Shown here in pieces: positions 8,958 through 19,794 of a stretch of 64,000 nucleotides of DNA (positions are counted from its first letter, which is position 1; each line of letters starts with the position of its first letter). Origin of the DNA: Candidatus Sumerlaeia bacterium (GTDB lineage Bacteria > Sumerlaeota > Sumerlaeia > JADFCW01); contig JAOAGV010000003.1 in NCBI GenBank assembly GCA_026415575.1, positions 1-64,000 of the forward strand, written 5' to 3'. The translations under genes were made by a program, and so were the position numbers. The notes beneath the pieces were generated by a model. That model searched no databases and was not told the origin of the DNA. It was given only the letters and a program-made list of their open reading frames with translations.

Positions 8958-10271
8958 ATGACTGATCTGCTCGGACAGGACATTGCCGGATTCCGGATTG
9001 TCCGCGAAATCGGACGCGGCGGCATGGGCGTGGTCTTCGAGGCCGAGCAGATTCGTCTGGGCCGTCCCGTTGCGTTGAAGATGCTTCACCCCGCGCTGAC
9101 GGTGGACGGGGAGTTTCTTCGGCGGTTCGAGCGGGAGGCCAAAACTCTGGCGCGCCTCAACCACGAGAATATTGTCAATGTAATAGATTTTTTTTGCCAC
9201 AACGACCGCTGGTTCCTTGCCCTCGAATTTGTCGAGGGCGAAACGCTCGCACGGCGGCTGAGACGCTGCGCCCGCCGCCGCCGTTTCTTCGCTGTCGCCG
9301 AAGCCGCCGCCGTCGTCTGGCAAATTGCCCAAGCCCTCGCCTTTGCCCACGACCGACAGATTATTCACCGCGACCTCAAGCCGGACAACATCATGCTGAC
9401 CTCGCGCGGCCGGGCCAAGGTCATGGACTTTGGCATCGCCCGAATCGCCGAAGGCACATCTGCCACCGAGGTGGGCGTGCGCATCGGCACACCCGACTAC
9501 ATGTCACCGGAGCAGTTGCACGGCCGGCCTGCCGATGCGCGCTCGGACCTGTTTTCACTGGGTGTCATTTTCTACGAGATGATTCTGGGCCAGAGGCCTT
9601 TCTCCCAAAGCGCCTTACTGAGAGCATCGGAGACCGGACGGCTGGAATTGGTTTGGGATGCCGCTGCGCTGCCGCCCGGAGGCCAGCGGATTCAGCCCAT
9701 TGTCGAGCGCCTGCTGCAACTTAACCCTGACGAACGCTATCCGTCGGCCGCGGATTTACTCAGCGACATGCGGCAGCGCTTGGGAACGGAATTTCTTGGC
9801 GACGAGGCTTGGACGACGCCGCCGGTTCAGGCGACCGGGGAAGCCGCAGTCGGCGAAGCAGCCCAACCGCCCGCGATGGCTGGCCGGCCAGCCATTCGGC
9901 GGCGCTGGATTTGGCTGGCGGCTGCCGCGGGGTTGGTTGCAGTGGTGCTTGCCGTCTTTTTGCTTCACCAGTGGGATCAATCACGTTTGGAGACACAGCG
10001 GCGAGCGCTCGAAGCGCAAATGGCCAACTTTCAGGCCTTCATTGCCGACAGCCAGGGACGCGCGACCGAGGCCGAGACGCTTCTGCTGCGCGCCATTGAT
10101 GTCGAGCCGACGGTGGCCCGCTACTGGCGCGATCTTGGCGATTATTACGTCAAGTACGGCCATCCCGATAAAGCGGTTTTCTACTATCGAAAAACCCTCG
10201 AACTCGATCCCGCCGACGAGGAGACTTCACGCCGCCTCAAGACGCTTCTGTCCGCACCGCAATCCGATTAG
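8958..10271 (+). CDS. Ser/Thr protein kinase (PknB-like) with TM segment and TPR-like C-terminus
   Basis: FRIVREIGRGGMGVVFEAEQ, HRDLKPDNIML, DFGIAR, GTPDYMSPEQL; TM about WIWLAAAAGLVAVVLAVFLL. Confidence 0.93.
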   Translation: MTDLLGQDIAGFRIVREIGRGGMGVVFEAEQIRLGRPVALKMLHPALTVDGEFLRRFEREAKTLARLNHENIVNVIDFFCHNDRWFLALEFVEGETLARRLRRCARRRRFFAVAEAAAVVWQIAQALAFAHDRQIIHRDLKPDNIMLTSRGRAKVMDFGIARIAEGTSATEVGVRIGTPDYMSPEQLHGRPADARSDLFSLGVIFYEMILGQRPFSQSALLRASETGRLELVWDAAALPPGGQRIQPIVERLLQLNPDERYPSAADLLSDMRQRLGTEFLGDEAWTTPPVQATGEAAVGEAAQPPAMAGRPAIRRRWIWLAAAAGLVAVVLAVFLLHQWDQSRLETQRRALEAQMANFQAFIADSQGRATEAETLLLRAIDVEPTVARYWRDLGDYYVKYGHPDKAVFYYRKTLELDPADEETSRRLKTLLSAPQSD

Positions 10272-10376
10272 GCCTTTTTCTTCAAATGGAAAGACGATTT
10301 GGAAAGACGCCTTGCACGGTGTCCGAACGGAAATGGGGTGGCGGGAAATGAAAATAGGAGCGTGGCAGGAAAGCAC

Positions 10377-10405
10377 GGTCGGGGTGGAACCCGCCCCTCC
10401 ACATG
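10377..10405. repeat. Hairpin repeat family C variant
   Basis: GGTCGGGGTGGAACCCGCCCCTCCACATG; cf. 4830-4858. Confidence 0.6.
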
Positions 10406-10409
10406 GGCG

Positions 10410-10440
10410 AAAAAAAAGGCGCTGCCGCGCAGCGCCTTTC
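10410..10440 (-). terminator. Rho-independent terminator, best on the minus strand after thuA; possibly bidirectional
   Basis: AGGCGCTGC-CGC-GCAGCGCCT stem (10417-10437) flanked by an A-run on the + strand (U-run for minus-strand transcripts). Confidence 0.75.
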
Positions 10441-10471
10441 CTCAATTTTCATGTTTATACGGGACCGCGGT

Positions 10472-11302
10472 TCACTTGGCCTGCGCTTCTTTGGCCTTCT
10501 TGCCGCCCTTGCCGGTGCCTTTACCCTTCCCGCTGGGCGCGACGTCGCCTGTTGCGGCCCACTCGGTGCCGCGGGCAAACAGCCGCATGACTGAGGGATT
10601 TTCGAGTGCCGGCACGTCGTGGCCGAAGCAGAAATGATAGACGCGGCCCTTGCCGTACGTTTTTATGAACGCCAACGGTTCGGTCTTCTTGCTCCATTCC
10701 GAGTCGGCGGTCACCAACACCTCGATGGGTTCCGTGCCGCTGAGTTTGGCATACAGCTCATCGTCGGCCTCGAAATCCTGAATCCCGCGCGTGATCGGAT
10801 GCTTGGGGTTGGCGATTTTGACTTGGAACTTGCCGCGCGGCCCGTGGCCCGAGCGCTCTTCCTTGGGCAATACGGTGTTCCACCAGCGTCCGACCATCTT
10901 GTGCCACTCGTCCCAATCTTGCCACGATGCGCTCGACAGATGGAAGCAAACAAAGCCTTTGCCGTCGCGGACAAAGCTCAGGAGATTGTCCTTGGCCTTG
11001 TCGCTGAGCGGCGGTTTGTCCGGCAGATAGTAGCAATTCTGCACGATCACGTCGTAGGCCTTGAGCCCGTCGGCGTTTTCAAGGACACTCTGGTTTTCGA
11101 CCATGTTGACAACCGTAACGTCGAACCGGCCGGTGTCCTCGAGAATCTTTTTCAATTGCGGCGATGTCTTGGTCCAGTCGTGCGACTTGACATCGCTGCC
11201 GGTCAGAAGAAGCACCTTGATCTTCTTCGCCGGCTCGGCCGCTTGCCCTGCGCCGCTGAGGACAAACGCCGCCAGCATGATAACGACCCAGAACTTTTTC
11301 AT
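10472..11302 (-). CDS. ThuA domain-containing secreted protein
   Basis: Signal peptide; KIKVLLLTGSDVKSHDWTKTSPQLKKILEDTGRFDVTVV...FVCFHLSSASWQDWDEWHKMVGRWW...YHFCFGHD. Confidence 0.88.
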   Translation of the reverse strand: MKKFWVVIMLAAFVLSGAGQAAEPAKKIKVLLLTGSDVKSHDWTKTSPQLKKILEDTGRFDVTVVNMVENQSVLENADGLKAYDVIVQNCYYLPDKPPLSDKAKDNLLSFVRDGKGFVCFHLSSASWQDWDEWHKMVGRWWNTVLPKEERSGHGPRGKFQVKIANPKHPITRGIQDFEADDELYAKLSGTEPIEVLVTADSEWSKKTEPLAFIKTYGKGRVYHFCFGHDVPALENPSVMRLFARGTEWAATGDVAPSGKGKGTGKGGKKAKEAQAK

Positions 11303-11418
11303 TGCTCTCCACCTCGTTGGATTTTGGGTTGGCCCGCATGGGCAGAGGGAAAATACCACACCGCTTTCCCGCGAAAGCAAGACAAAAAGACGCGGGAAGC
11401 GAAAACATCATGGTCTGT

Positions 11419-11476
11419 GAACGGTTCTTGTTGGAGCCAGAAAGAACTCCGTTGGAGTTCGTGGCCGTTCTTTTTT
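11419..11476 (+). promoter_or_regulatory. Terminator-like structured hairpin in the carB leader, candidate attenuator (first)
   Basis: GAACGG...CCGTTC outer stem enclosing AACTCC-GTT-GGAGTT, followed by TTTTTT; lies between divergent thuA and carB. Confidence 0.55.
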
Positions 11477-11526
11477 GATTTACAACCGGCCTGCAAATCG
11501 CTAGACGGTTCTAAATTTATCGGGAG

Positions 11527-11551
11527 AAAGCGGCGGGGAAAACCGCTTTTT
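11527..11551 (+). promoter_or_regulatory. Second terminator-like hairpin in the carB leader
   Basis: AAAGCGG-cggggaaaa-CCGCTTTTT. Confidence 0.5.
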
Positions 11552-11601
11552 GCCCTTCCTTCCAGGCGCGCTTACATTTCCCAATAAAGGGGTTTTGTCC
11601 T

Positions 11602-13056
<1,455 letters not shown>

Positions 13057-13074
13057 AATGAGCCTAATCAACCC

Positions 13075-13422
13075 TTGGGTATAATTGCAGTGACACAAGA
13101 GCAAAATCCATCCGCAGCAAAGCCGGTGCCGCCACAAAACATTGTGCTGTTTTTTTGCGAGATTAAATGGGAGGACCGTATTGCCGAAGAGTATCCCTTT
13201 TATGTGGTCGAGCGGCTGATAGAAAACGGCGATACGGAATCGGTACGATGGGTAAGGGAGCGATACGGTGATGCGTTTATCCGCCAAGTTGTATGCCGCA
13301 GCCGCAATATCTCCCGTAGGACGGCCCGCTATTGGCAGGTGGTACTGAATATTCCCGAGGAGCAGATCCTGTGTTTGAGCAAGTCTTGGGTGAACCGACC
13401 CAATCGCTTTTGGCCGGATTGA
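13075..13422 (+). CDS. Small DUF6922-like protein, putative antitoxin (start TTG 13075 or GTG 13090)
   Basis: NIVLFFCEIKWEDRIAEEYPFYVVERLIENGDTESVRWVRERYGDAFIRQVVCRSRNISRRTARYWQVVLNIPEEQILCL; pattern recalled from proteins next to AbiEii-type nucleotidyltransferases. Confidence 0.7.
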   Translation: MGIIAVTQEQNPSAAKPVPPQNIVLFFCEIKWEDRIAEEYPFYVVERLIENGDTESVRWVRERYGDAFIRQVVCRSRNISRRTARYWQVVLNIPEEQILCLSKSWVNRPNRFWPD

Positions 13423-13994
13423 GCGGTCTTTCCGAAATGCGCTCGTTTTATCTGGGTGGTGGTACAGCGCTTGCTCTACACTGGGGGCACAGGCGTTCGG
13501 AGGATTTGGATTGGTTTTCTTCGACTGAGTTTGATCCTTCATCTCTGGCGAGACGACTTGGAGAATTAGGCCCTATCCGCGCGACGAAAGTAACGGCGGC
13601 TTCGTGGACTGGCATGGTTGCCGGAGTGGAAGTAGGTTTTTATCATTACCCATACCTCGTTCTCGCTCCGTTTGAATCGTTTCGAGGTTTGTTAGTGGGA
13701 TCGCCACAGGACATTCTCTGCATGAAGCTGGCGGCGATTGCCTCGCGGGCCGCCAAGCGTGACTACGTGGATATCTTCTTTGGATTGAAGACGGGGGTAT
13801 CGCTTCGCACATTGCTGGATTGGATGGCCAAAAAATACAGCAACGCTGACTATAGCGAGTACCATCTGGTGCGAAGTCTTGTCTATTTCGACGAAGTGGA
13901 AGAACAGCCCATGCCGGAAATGCTCCAATCCGCAGACTGGATGCACATTCGTTCCTTTCTTCAGGATGAAGTTAGAAAGCTGAGAATTGTATGA
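13371..13994 (+). CDS. AbiEii/AbiGii-family nucleotidyltransferase, putative toxin (GTG start)
   Basis: MRSFYLGGGTALALHWGHRRSEDLDWFSS (GG...DxD-type nucleotidyltransferase motif), DILCMKLAAIASRAAKRDYVDIFF motif. Confidence 0.87.
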   Translation: MFEQVLGEPTQSLLAGLSGLSEMRSFYLGGGTALALHWGHRRSEDLDWFSSTEFDPSSLARRLGELGPIRATKVTAASWTGMVAGVEVGFYHYPYLVLAPFESFRGLLVGSPQDILCMKLAAIASRAAKRDYVDIFFGLKTGVSLRTLLDWMAKKYSNADYSEYHLVRSLVYFDEVEEQPMPEMLQSADWMHIRSFLQDEVRKLRIV

Positions 13995-15871
13995 ACGGGG
14001 AAGCATTGTCCGATCTCATCCCTCTTTTGCGCAAAGCCAAGTCGTTCGGCTTCAGCGACCGCCAACTGGCTTATCTGGCCAATCGCGCGGTCGGTGAAAA
14101 CCGTTACTCGGAAAGCGATATTCGCCAGTTGCGCTACAACCTGGGAATCGAAGCCGTTTTCAAGGCTGTGGACACCTGCGCCGGCGAGTTCGAGGCCTAT
14201 ACACCCTACTACTATTCGACCTACGAGTTTGAAAACGAATCGCAGCGCTCCGACCGGCCCAAGGTCGTCATCCTCGGCGGCGGCCCCAACCGAATCGGCC
14301 AGGGTATCGAGTTCGACTATTGCTGTGTCCACGCCGTTTTCGCCCTTCGCGAAGAAGGCTACGAAGCGATCATGGTCAACAGCAATCCGGAGACCGTCTC
14401 GACCGATTATGACACGTCGGACAAACTATACTTCGAGCCGCTGACGGTCGAGGACGTTCTCAACATTCTCCGTGTCGAGCGGCCCGACGGCATCATTGTG
14501 CAGTTCGGCGGCCAGACGCCCCTTTCGATTGCTGTGCCGCTCGAGCGCGCTATCGCCGGGGACCCGCTGCTTCGCGGCCGCGTGAAAATCCTCGGCACAT
14601 CGCCCGACTCGATTGATCTCGCGGAAGATCGCAAACGGTTTGGCGCGCTGCTTGACCGCCTCGAAATTCCCCAGCCGCCCAATGCCACGGGCCGCAGCGT
14701 GGACGAGGTGATTGCGGCGGCCGACCGCATTGGCCTGCCCGTGCTTGTGCGCCCCAGCTATGTCCTCGGCGGGCGGGCGATGGTCATCGTGCGCGACCGC
14801 GACCAGTTGGCGCGATTTGCCACCGAGGCCATTCGCGTCAGCCCCGAACACCCCGTGCTCATTGACAAGTTTCTCGAAGATGCGACCGAGATTGACGTGG
14901 ATGCACTCGGCGTCGGCGAGCGGATTGTCATTGCGGCGATCATGGAGCACATCGAGGAGGCGGGCATCCACAGCGGCGACAGTGCGTGCGTGATTCCGCC
15001 GCGGACGCTGTCGCCCGAGGTCATCGAAAAAGTCCGCACCTATACGCACAAAATCGGCCGGGCGCTCGATGTGCGCGGACTGATGAACATCCAGTATGCG
15101 GCCAAAGGCAACGATGTCTATGTGCTGGAGGTCAATCCGCGGGCCAGCCGCACCGTGCCGTTTGTCAGCAAGGCGATCGGCGTGCCGATTGCCAAACTGG
15201 CGGCCAAGGTGATGGTGGGACGAACGTTGGTGTCGCTGGGTTTCACGGAAGAAATCCGTCCGCCTTATTTCTCGGTAAAAGAAGTGGTGCTTCCGTTTGC
15301 CAAATTTCCCGGCTGCGACATCATTCTTGGGCCGGAGATGCGTTCGACGGGCGAGGTCATGGGCATTGACCGGCAATTCGGTGCGGCGTTTTTCAAGTCG
15401 CAGGTTGCCGCCGGCAGTGCGCTGCCGCTTGAAGGCGGGATTTTCATCAGCATCAACGACGCGGACAAGCCGAAGTTCCTTCCTGCCGCGCGCCGGTTCC
15501 ATGAGATGGGGTTCAAGTTGTTTGCCACAAACGGCACGCACTACTATCTGGCAAGCAACAACGTTCCCACCACGGCGGTGTGCAAAATCGCCGAGGGACG
15601 GCCGAATGTGCTCGACCTGATGATCAACGGGCAGGTGCAGTTGATCATCAACACGGTGGTCGGCAGCGTGTCGGAGTCCGATGCGAAGGCGATTCGCAGC
15701 CAGGCCGTGGCGCGCGGCATACCGCTGATCACGACGGTGGCCGCAGCGCGCGCGGCGGTTGAAGGCATTGCCGCAGCCCGTCTTGGACAGTTTTCCGTTG
15801 GGGCGTTGCAGGACTATCACCGGCAAACGTCGGGGGCCAAAGCCGCGGCTACTGCTGATCGGTCTTTGTAA
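13991..15871 (+). CDS. carB: Carbamoyl-phosphate synthase large subunit, C-terminal half (split CarB)
   Basis: ALSDLIPLLRKAKSFGFSDRQLAYL...VVILGGGPNRIGQGIEFDYCCVHAVFALREEGYEAIMVNSNPETVSTDYDTSDKLYFEPL... through the MGS-like allosteric domain. ATGA overlap with the preceding gene. Confidence 0.95.
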   Translation: MNGEALSDLIPLLRKAKSFGFSDRQLAYLANRAVGENRYSESDIRQLRYNLGIEAVFKAVDTCAGEFEAYTPYYYSTYEFENESQRSDRPKVVILGGGPNRIGQGIEFDYCCVHAVFALREEGYEAIMVNSNPETVSTDYDTSDKLYFEPLTVEDVLNILRVERPDGIIVQFGGQTPLSIAVPLERAIAGDPLLRGRVKILGTSPDSIDLAEDRKRFGALLDRLEIPQPPNATGRSVDEVIAAADRIGLPVLVRPSYVLGGRAMVIVRDRDQLARFATEAIRVSPEHPVLIDKFLEDATEIDVDALGVGERIVIAAIMEHIEEAGIHSGDSACVIPPRTLSPEVIEKVRTYTHKIGRALDVRGLMNIQYAAKGNDVYVLEVNPRASRTVPFVSKAIGVPIAKLAAKVMVGRTLVSLGFTEEIRPPYFSVKEVVLPFAKFPGCDIILGPEMRSTGEVMGIDRQFGAAFFKSQVAAGSALPLEGGIFISINDADKPKFLPAARRFHEMGFKLFATNGTHYYLASNNVPTTAVCKIAEGRPNVLDLMINGQVQLIINTVVGSVSESDAKAIRSQAVARGIPLITTVAAARAAVEGIAAARLGQFSVGALQDYHRQTSGAKAAATADRSL

Positions 15872-16913
15872 AATCCGAAAGACCCACGTGGCGCCGCCAC
15901 ATAAAAAACAGCGCCGGCCCGATGGTGCAAACCATCTGGAAGGCATGGATCATCAGTGAGAAACCGAGCGCTGTGGCGTAGCCATCCGGCGTGTTGGGCG
16001 TCAGGTCCAGCACCATCAGCGCAAAAATGCATCCCACCTCGTACAGTCCCCAATACCCCGGGGCCGCGGGAATCGTGATGGCAATGCAGATGATAATGGC
16101 TACGGCCATGCCCTGAAGCAGTGTCATCTGGCTCAAACCCGAAAAGCCGTTGGCCATGATCATCAGCGACCAGCCCACGGTGAGCCAGACGGTAGCCGTA
16201 TGGAATGCCACCCAGAAGATGATGCGCGGGCTGCGCAGGGAATGGAAACCCTGCACAAACGTTTCGATGAAATGCTGGATGCCATCTTTGATCTTTTTCG
16301 GCAGGAGTGGAACACGGCCGATAATCGCCTGCATCAGGCGGCGAAAGGGTTCCCAGAGCATCAGAATCGTTCCGGCAAGAAGCACCCCACAGGCCACGAG
16401 CAGCCGGTCGGTCAATGAGCGCAGCATGTCGGCCGTCAGAGTCCATGTCTTATCGCCCCACGGCACCCTGACTTCGCCTTCGAGCGGAACGGTTGCCAGA
16501 ATGATAACGAATAAAGTGAGCAGCCCGATGCCGTCGGCGATTCGCTCGACCACGACAGTGGCAAACGCGCTGCTGAACTTGACCTTGTAGTCGCGGGCCA
16601 CCAGCCAGGCGCGGGCGAATTCGCCGACGCGGCCCGGCAGCAGGCCGTTGAGACCGAAGCAAATAATCAGCGGCGGAAACAGCTTGTGCGACGGGACGTT
16701 GATCACCGGTTCGAGCAGATACTTCCAGCGCACCGTTCGGCAATACATCGAAACGATGGTGATGGCAAGAAAGGGCAGTATCCATACGAAATGAATCTGC
16801 CGCAGGGTGCTCCACAAGGCTCTCAGCGGAACAGGTCGAAAAGCCAGATACAAAAAGAATGCCGTGATGAAAAGGCTGACAAGGAATTGAATGCGTTTGC
16901 GGGTCATAAGCAC
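15849..16913 (-). CDS. UPF0104 / lysylphosphatidylglycerol synthase-TM family membrane protein
   Basis: Multiple TM segments; FRPVPLRALWSTLRQIHFVWILPFLAI...CFGLNGLLPGRVGEFARAWLVARDYKVKFSSAFATVVVERIADG. Confidence 0.85.
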   Translation of the reverse strand: MLMTRKRIQFLVSLFITAFFLYLAFRPVPLRALWSTLRQIHFVWILPFLAITIVSMYCRTVRWKYLLEPVINVPSHKLFPPLIICFGLNGLLPGRVGEFARAWLVARDYKVKFSSAFATVVVERIADGIGLLTLFVIILATVPLEGEVRVPWGDKTWTLTADMLRSLTDRLLVACGVLLAGTILMLWEPFRRLMQAIIGRVPLLPKKIKDGIQHFIETFVQGFHSLRSPRIIFWVAFHTATVWLTVGWSLMIMANGFSGLSQMTLLQGMAVAIIICIAITIPAAPGYWGLYEVGCIFALMVLDLTPNTPDGYATALGFSLMIHAFQMVCTIGPALFFMWRRHVGLSDFTKTDQQ

Positions 16914-16969
16914 TTTGCGCTTTGTTTGCGGCGCCGGTTTTGGGGCGGCTGACCGCGGCAGTCTGTGGA

Positions 16970-17018
16970 GTCGGACAGGTCGGACGCGTCAGACGCGTCG
17001 GACGAATCGGACCAATTC
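16970..17018. repeat. Period-9 iterated repeat (gtcggacNN)
   Basis: gtcggacag/gtcggacgc/gtcagacgc/gtcggacga/atcggacca. Confidence 0.75.
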
Positions 17019-17021
17019 AGC

Positions 17022-18266
17022 CTACCCCGTTGGGGCAAAATAGCGCCGCTCGATTTCAGCGACGGCGGCTTGATACACGCGGCTCAGCGGCACGTCGTGT
17101 GCGGCGGCCTGTCGGCGGCACTCCTCATATTCGGGGGTAACTTTGAGAATCGTCTCGCCCCAATAGCCGATTTTGACACGAATCGGGCCGAACGGGGTGT
17201 CAATCGAGCCGAACGACCGTCGCAGGCAATGGCGCTCGACGGTTGCGATGCGCAAGCCGAACGTCGAGGTTTCGCGCAACACCATGGCCGCGAGCGTATC
17301 GCGGTGCGCGGCGTCGGCCAGCACATGGAGCGATACGCCGGGCCGGTTTTTTTTCATCTGGACCGGAATCCAGTGGACATCGTGGGCGCCGGCGGCAAAG
17401 AGCCGCTCGATCAGCGCCGAGAAAAACTCCGGATTCATGTCGTCTATTTCGGTTTCGATGACGTGAAGGATTTCGCTTTGCGTATGGGCGGAGAGCTCGG
17501 GAGAGGGAGCGGATGGCATGGAATGAGCAGACGGGAGGGAGGCCTCCGCCGGCTCGCCCAGAATGACGCGCAAGCAGTTGGTTTGATTGGGCAACTCGCG
17601 CTGGCCGGCTCCATAGGCGATTTTGCGCGGGATCATCGGCGGAAGCGGGCCGAACGATTCGGCGAGCGTGGTGATGATTGCCGCGCCGGTGGGCGTGGTG
17701 AGCTCGGCTTCGATGCCGCCGGAGTAGATCGGCACGCCGCGCAGAATCTGCACGGTCGCCGGCGCGGGAACGGGCAACTCGCCGTGCCGGCAGCGAACCA
17801 TGCCGTGGCCGGTGGCGATGGGCGAGGCAACGACGCGCTCGATGCCCAGAAGTTCGATCGCCAGCATCGCGCCGGCAATGTCCACGATGGCGTCAATGCA
17901 GCCGACCTCGTGGAAATGGATGCGCTCGACGGGGCGGCGATGGACTTCGGCCTCGGCCTCGGCGAGGCGGCGGAAGGCTTCGCGCGCGCGGGCGCGTACG
18001 CGTTCGGGCAGTTGCGAGCCGTCAAGAATCTTGTAGAGGTCGCCGAGGGTGCGATGCGTATCCTTGCTTTCGTCCACCGACACATCCACGCGCGTGGCGC
18101 GAATGCCCTGGCGCTTGACGGCGACGGCCTGAATGTCAAAGCCCTCGACGGGCAGCGAGGCCAGCCCTTTTTTCAAGTCGGTGACGTCCAGTCCCAAATC
18201 CACGAGGGCCCCCAGCGTCATGTCGCCGGAGATGCCGTTGTAGCAGTCGAAGTAAGCCAGGTTCAT
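17022..18266 (-). CDS. larC: Nickel-pincer cofactor biosynthesis protein LarC
   Basis: [25 protein letters not shown]...[26 protein letters not shown]...[19 protein letters not shown]. Confidence 0.93.
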   Translation of the reverse strand: MNLAYFDCYNGISGDMTLGALVDLGLDVTDLKKGLASLPVEGFDIQAVAVKRQGIRATRVDVSVDESKDTHRTLGDLYKILDGSQLPERVRARAREAFRRLAEAEAEVHRRPVERIHFHEVGCIDAIVDIAGAMLAIELLGIERVVASPIATGHGMVRCRHGELPVPAPATVQILRGVPIYSGGIEAELTTPTGAAIITTLAESFGPLPPMIPRKIAYGAGQRELPNQTNCLRVILGEPAEASLPSAHSMPSAPSPELSAHTQSEILHVIETEIDDMNPEFFSALIERLFAAGAHDVHWIPVQMKKNRPGVSLHVLADAAHRDTLAAMVLRETSTFGLRIATVERHCLRRSFGSIDTPFGPIRVKIGYWGETILKVTPEYEECRRQAAAHDVPLSRVYQAAVAEIERRYFAPTG

Positions 18267-19534
18267 GCTGTAAGAACCTCGCATCCCATATAAGGTCTCA
18301 GGGCTTCCGGCACAAGCACTTGACCCGCCGCCGTCTGATAGTTTTCCAGCAGGGCGATCACGGTTCGCGGCAGCGCGAGGCCCGAGCCGTTGAGGGTGTG
18401 AACAAACTCCGGTTTGGCTTTTTCTTCGCGGCGGAATCGAATGTTCGCGCGCCGCGCCTGAAAGTCCCCGCAGTTGCTGACCGACGAGACCTCCAGATAC
18501 CGGTCCACGCCCGCCGCATACACTTCAATATCGTAGCATTTGGCGGCGGCGAATCCCATGTCGCCCGTGCACAGGGCTACCACGCGATAGTGCAGTCCCA
18601 GCCGCTGGAGGACGGTCTCGGCAAATGCCAGAAGCCGATCCAACTCGTTGTAGGAATCTTCCGGCGTGGTCAGCGAGACCATCTCGACCTTGTCGAACTG
18701 ATGGAGGCGGATCAGGCCGCGCACGTCCTTGCCGTAGGAGCCGGCCTCGCGCCGGAAGCATGGGGTGTGGGCCGTGACGCGAATGGGCAGGTCGGCCGCG
18801 CGCAGAATCTCGTCGCGATACAGATTGACCAGTTGCACTTCGGCCGTGGGGATCAGAAACAGATCCTCGCCCGCGACGCGATACATGTCCTCTTCGAACT
18901 TCGGCAACTGGCCCGTGCCGGTCATGGTTTCGCGTGTGGCGAGCGCCGCCGGCATCATCTCGGTGAAGCCGTGCTCGCGGGTGTGGAGATCGAGCATGAA
19001 GGCAATGAGGGCGCGCTCGAGGCGTGCGCCCCATCCTGTGAAAAGCGCAAAGTTCGCGCCGCTGATTTTGGCCGAGCGGGGGAAGTCCAGCAAGCCGAGT
19101 CTCTCGCCGAGTTCCCAGTGGGGTTTGGGCGCGAAATCCAGTTTCGGCGGCTCGCCCCAACGTTTCACCTCAACGTTGTCCCGCGCGTCGTTGCCGACGG
19201 GCGTGGTTTCGTGGGGCAGATTGGGCACGAGCAGAAGGAGTGCATGAAGCGGCTCCTCGATGACGCGCAGTTTTTCGTCGTTGGCCTTGATCTGCTCGCC
19301 CAGTTGGCGAATTTCAGCCTGAAGGGCCGACGTGTCGAGGCCTTGTTTTTTCATCCGGCCAATCTTGGCGGAGGCCTCGTTGCGGCGCATTTTCATTGCA
19401 TCGGTCTGCTGCACCAGCGCCCGCCGCTGCCGGTCCAGTTCGAGAATGCGGTCGAGGTCCACGCTGGCATTTCGGGCGGCCAGCCCTTGGCGCACCCGGT
19501 CGGTTTCCTCGCGAATCAATCGAAGGTCTATCAT
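18263..19534 (-). CDS. serS: Seryl-tRNA synthetase
   Basis: [22 protein letters not shown]...[29 protein letters not shown]...[34 protein letters not shown]. Stop overlaps the larC start (ATGA). Confidence 0.97.
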   Translation of the reverse strand: MIDLRLIREETDRVRQGLAARNASVDLDRILELDRQRRALVQQTDAMKMRRNEASAKIGRMKKQGLDTSALQAEIRQLGEQIKANDEKLRVIEEPLHALLLLVPNLPHETTPVGNDARDNVEVKRWGEPPKLDFAPKPHWELGERLGLLDFPRSAKISGANFALFTGWGARLERALIAFMLDLHTREHGFTEMMPAALATRETMTGTGQLPKFEEDMYRVAGEDLFLIPTAEVQLVNLYRDEILRAADLPIRVTAHTPCFRREAGSYGKDVRGLIRLHQFDKVEMVSLTTPEDSYNELDRLLAFAETVLQRLGLHYRVVALCTGDMGFAAAKCYDIEVYAAGVDRYLEVSSVSNCGDFQARRANIRFRREEKAKPEFVHTLNGSGLALPRTVIALLENYQTAAGQVLVPEALRPYMGCEVLTA

Positions 19535-19794
19535 GGACGGTCCATCACGACGGTGCCTGCAAACACTGCGCGGAAGCGGATTCGTATTCCCAGCGGCGCG
19601 GCGGAAGAAGCACACAGCGGATTGCCGGCCCGCTCCGCAAAAATAGGATTGTGTCTTTAGGAGTCCAAAACGCGTGTGTCAACGGCAAAACCAGCCACCG
19701 AATCTGCGCGCGCCCGCGCCGCGAAATTTCTTGACGCGACCTTGCACCGGCCCAAAGACTTATTTCGGCCTATGGCAAGAAAGGACAGTCTGCT

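Noticed and set aside
16965-18293. 442-aa + strand ORF opposite larC
   Set aside because: Antisense to larC and begins inside the period-9 repeat; no domain.
18320-19660. 446-aa + strand ORF opposite serS
   Set aside because: Antisense shadow of serS.
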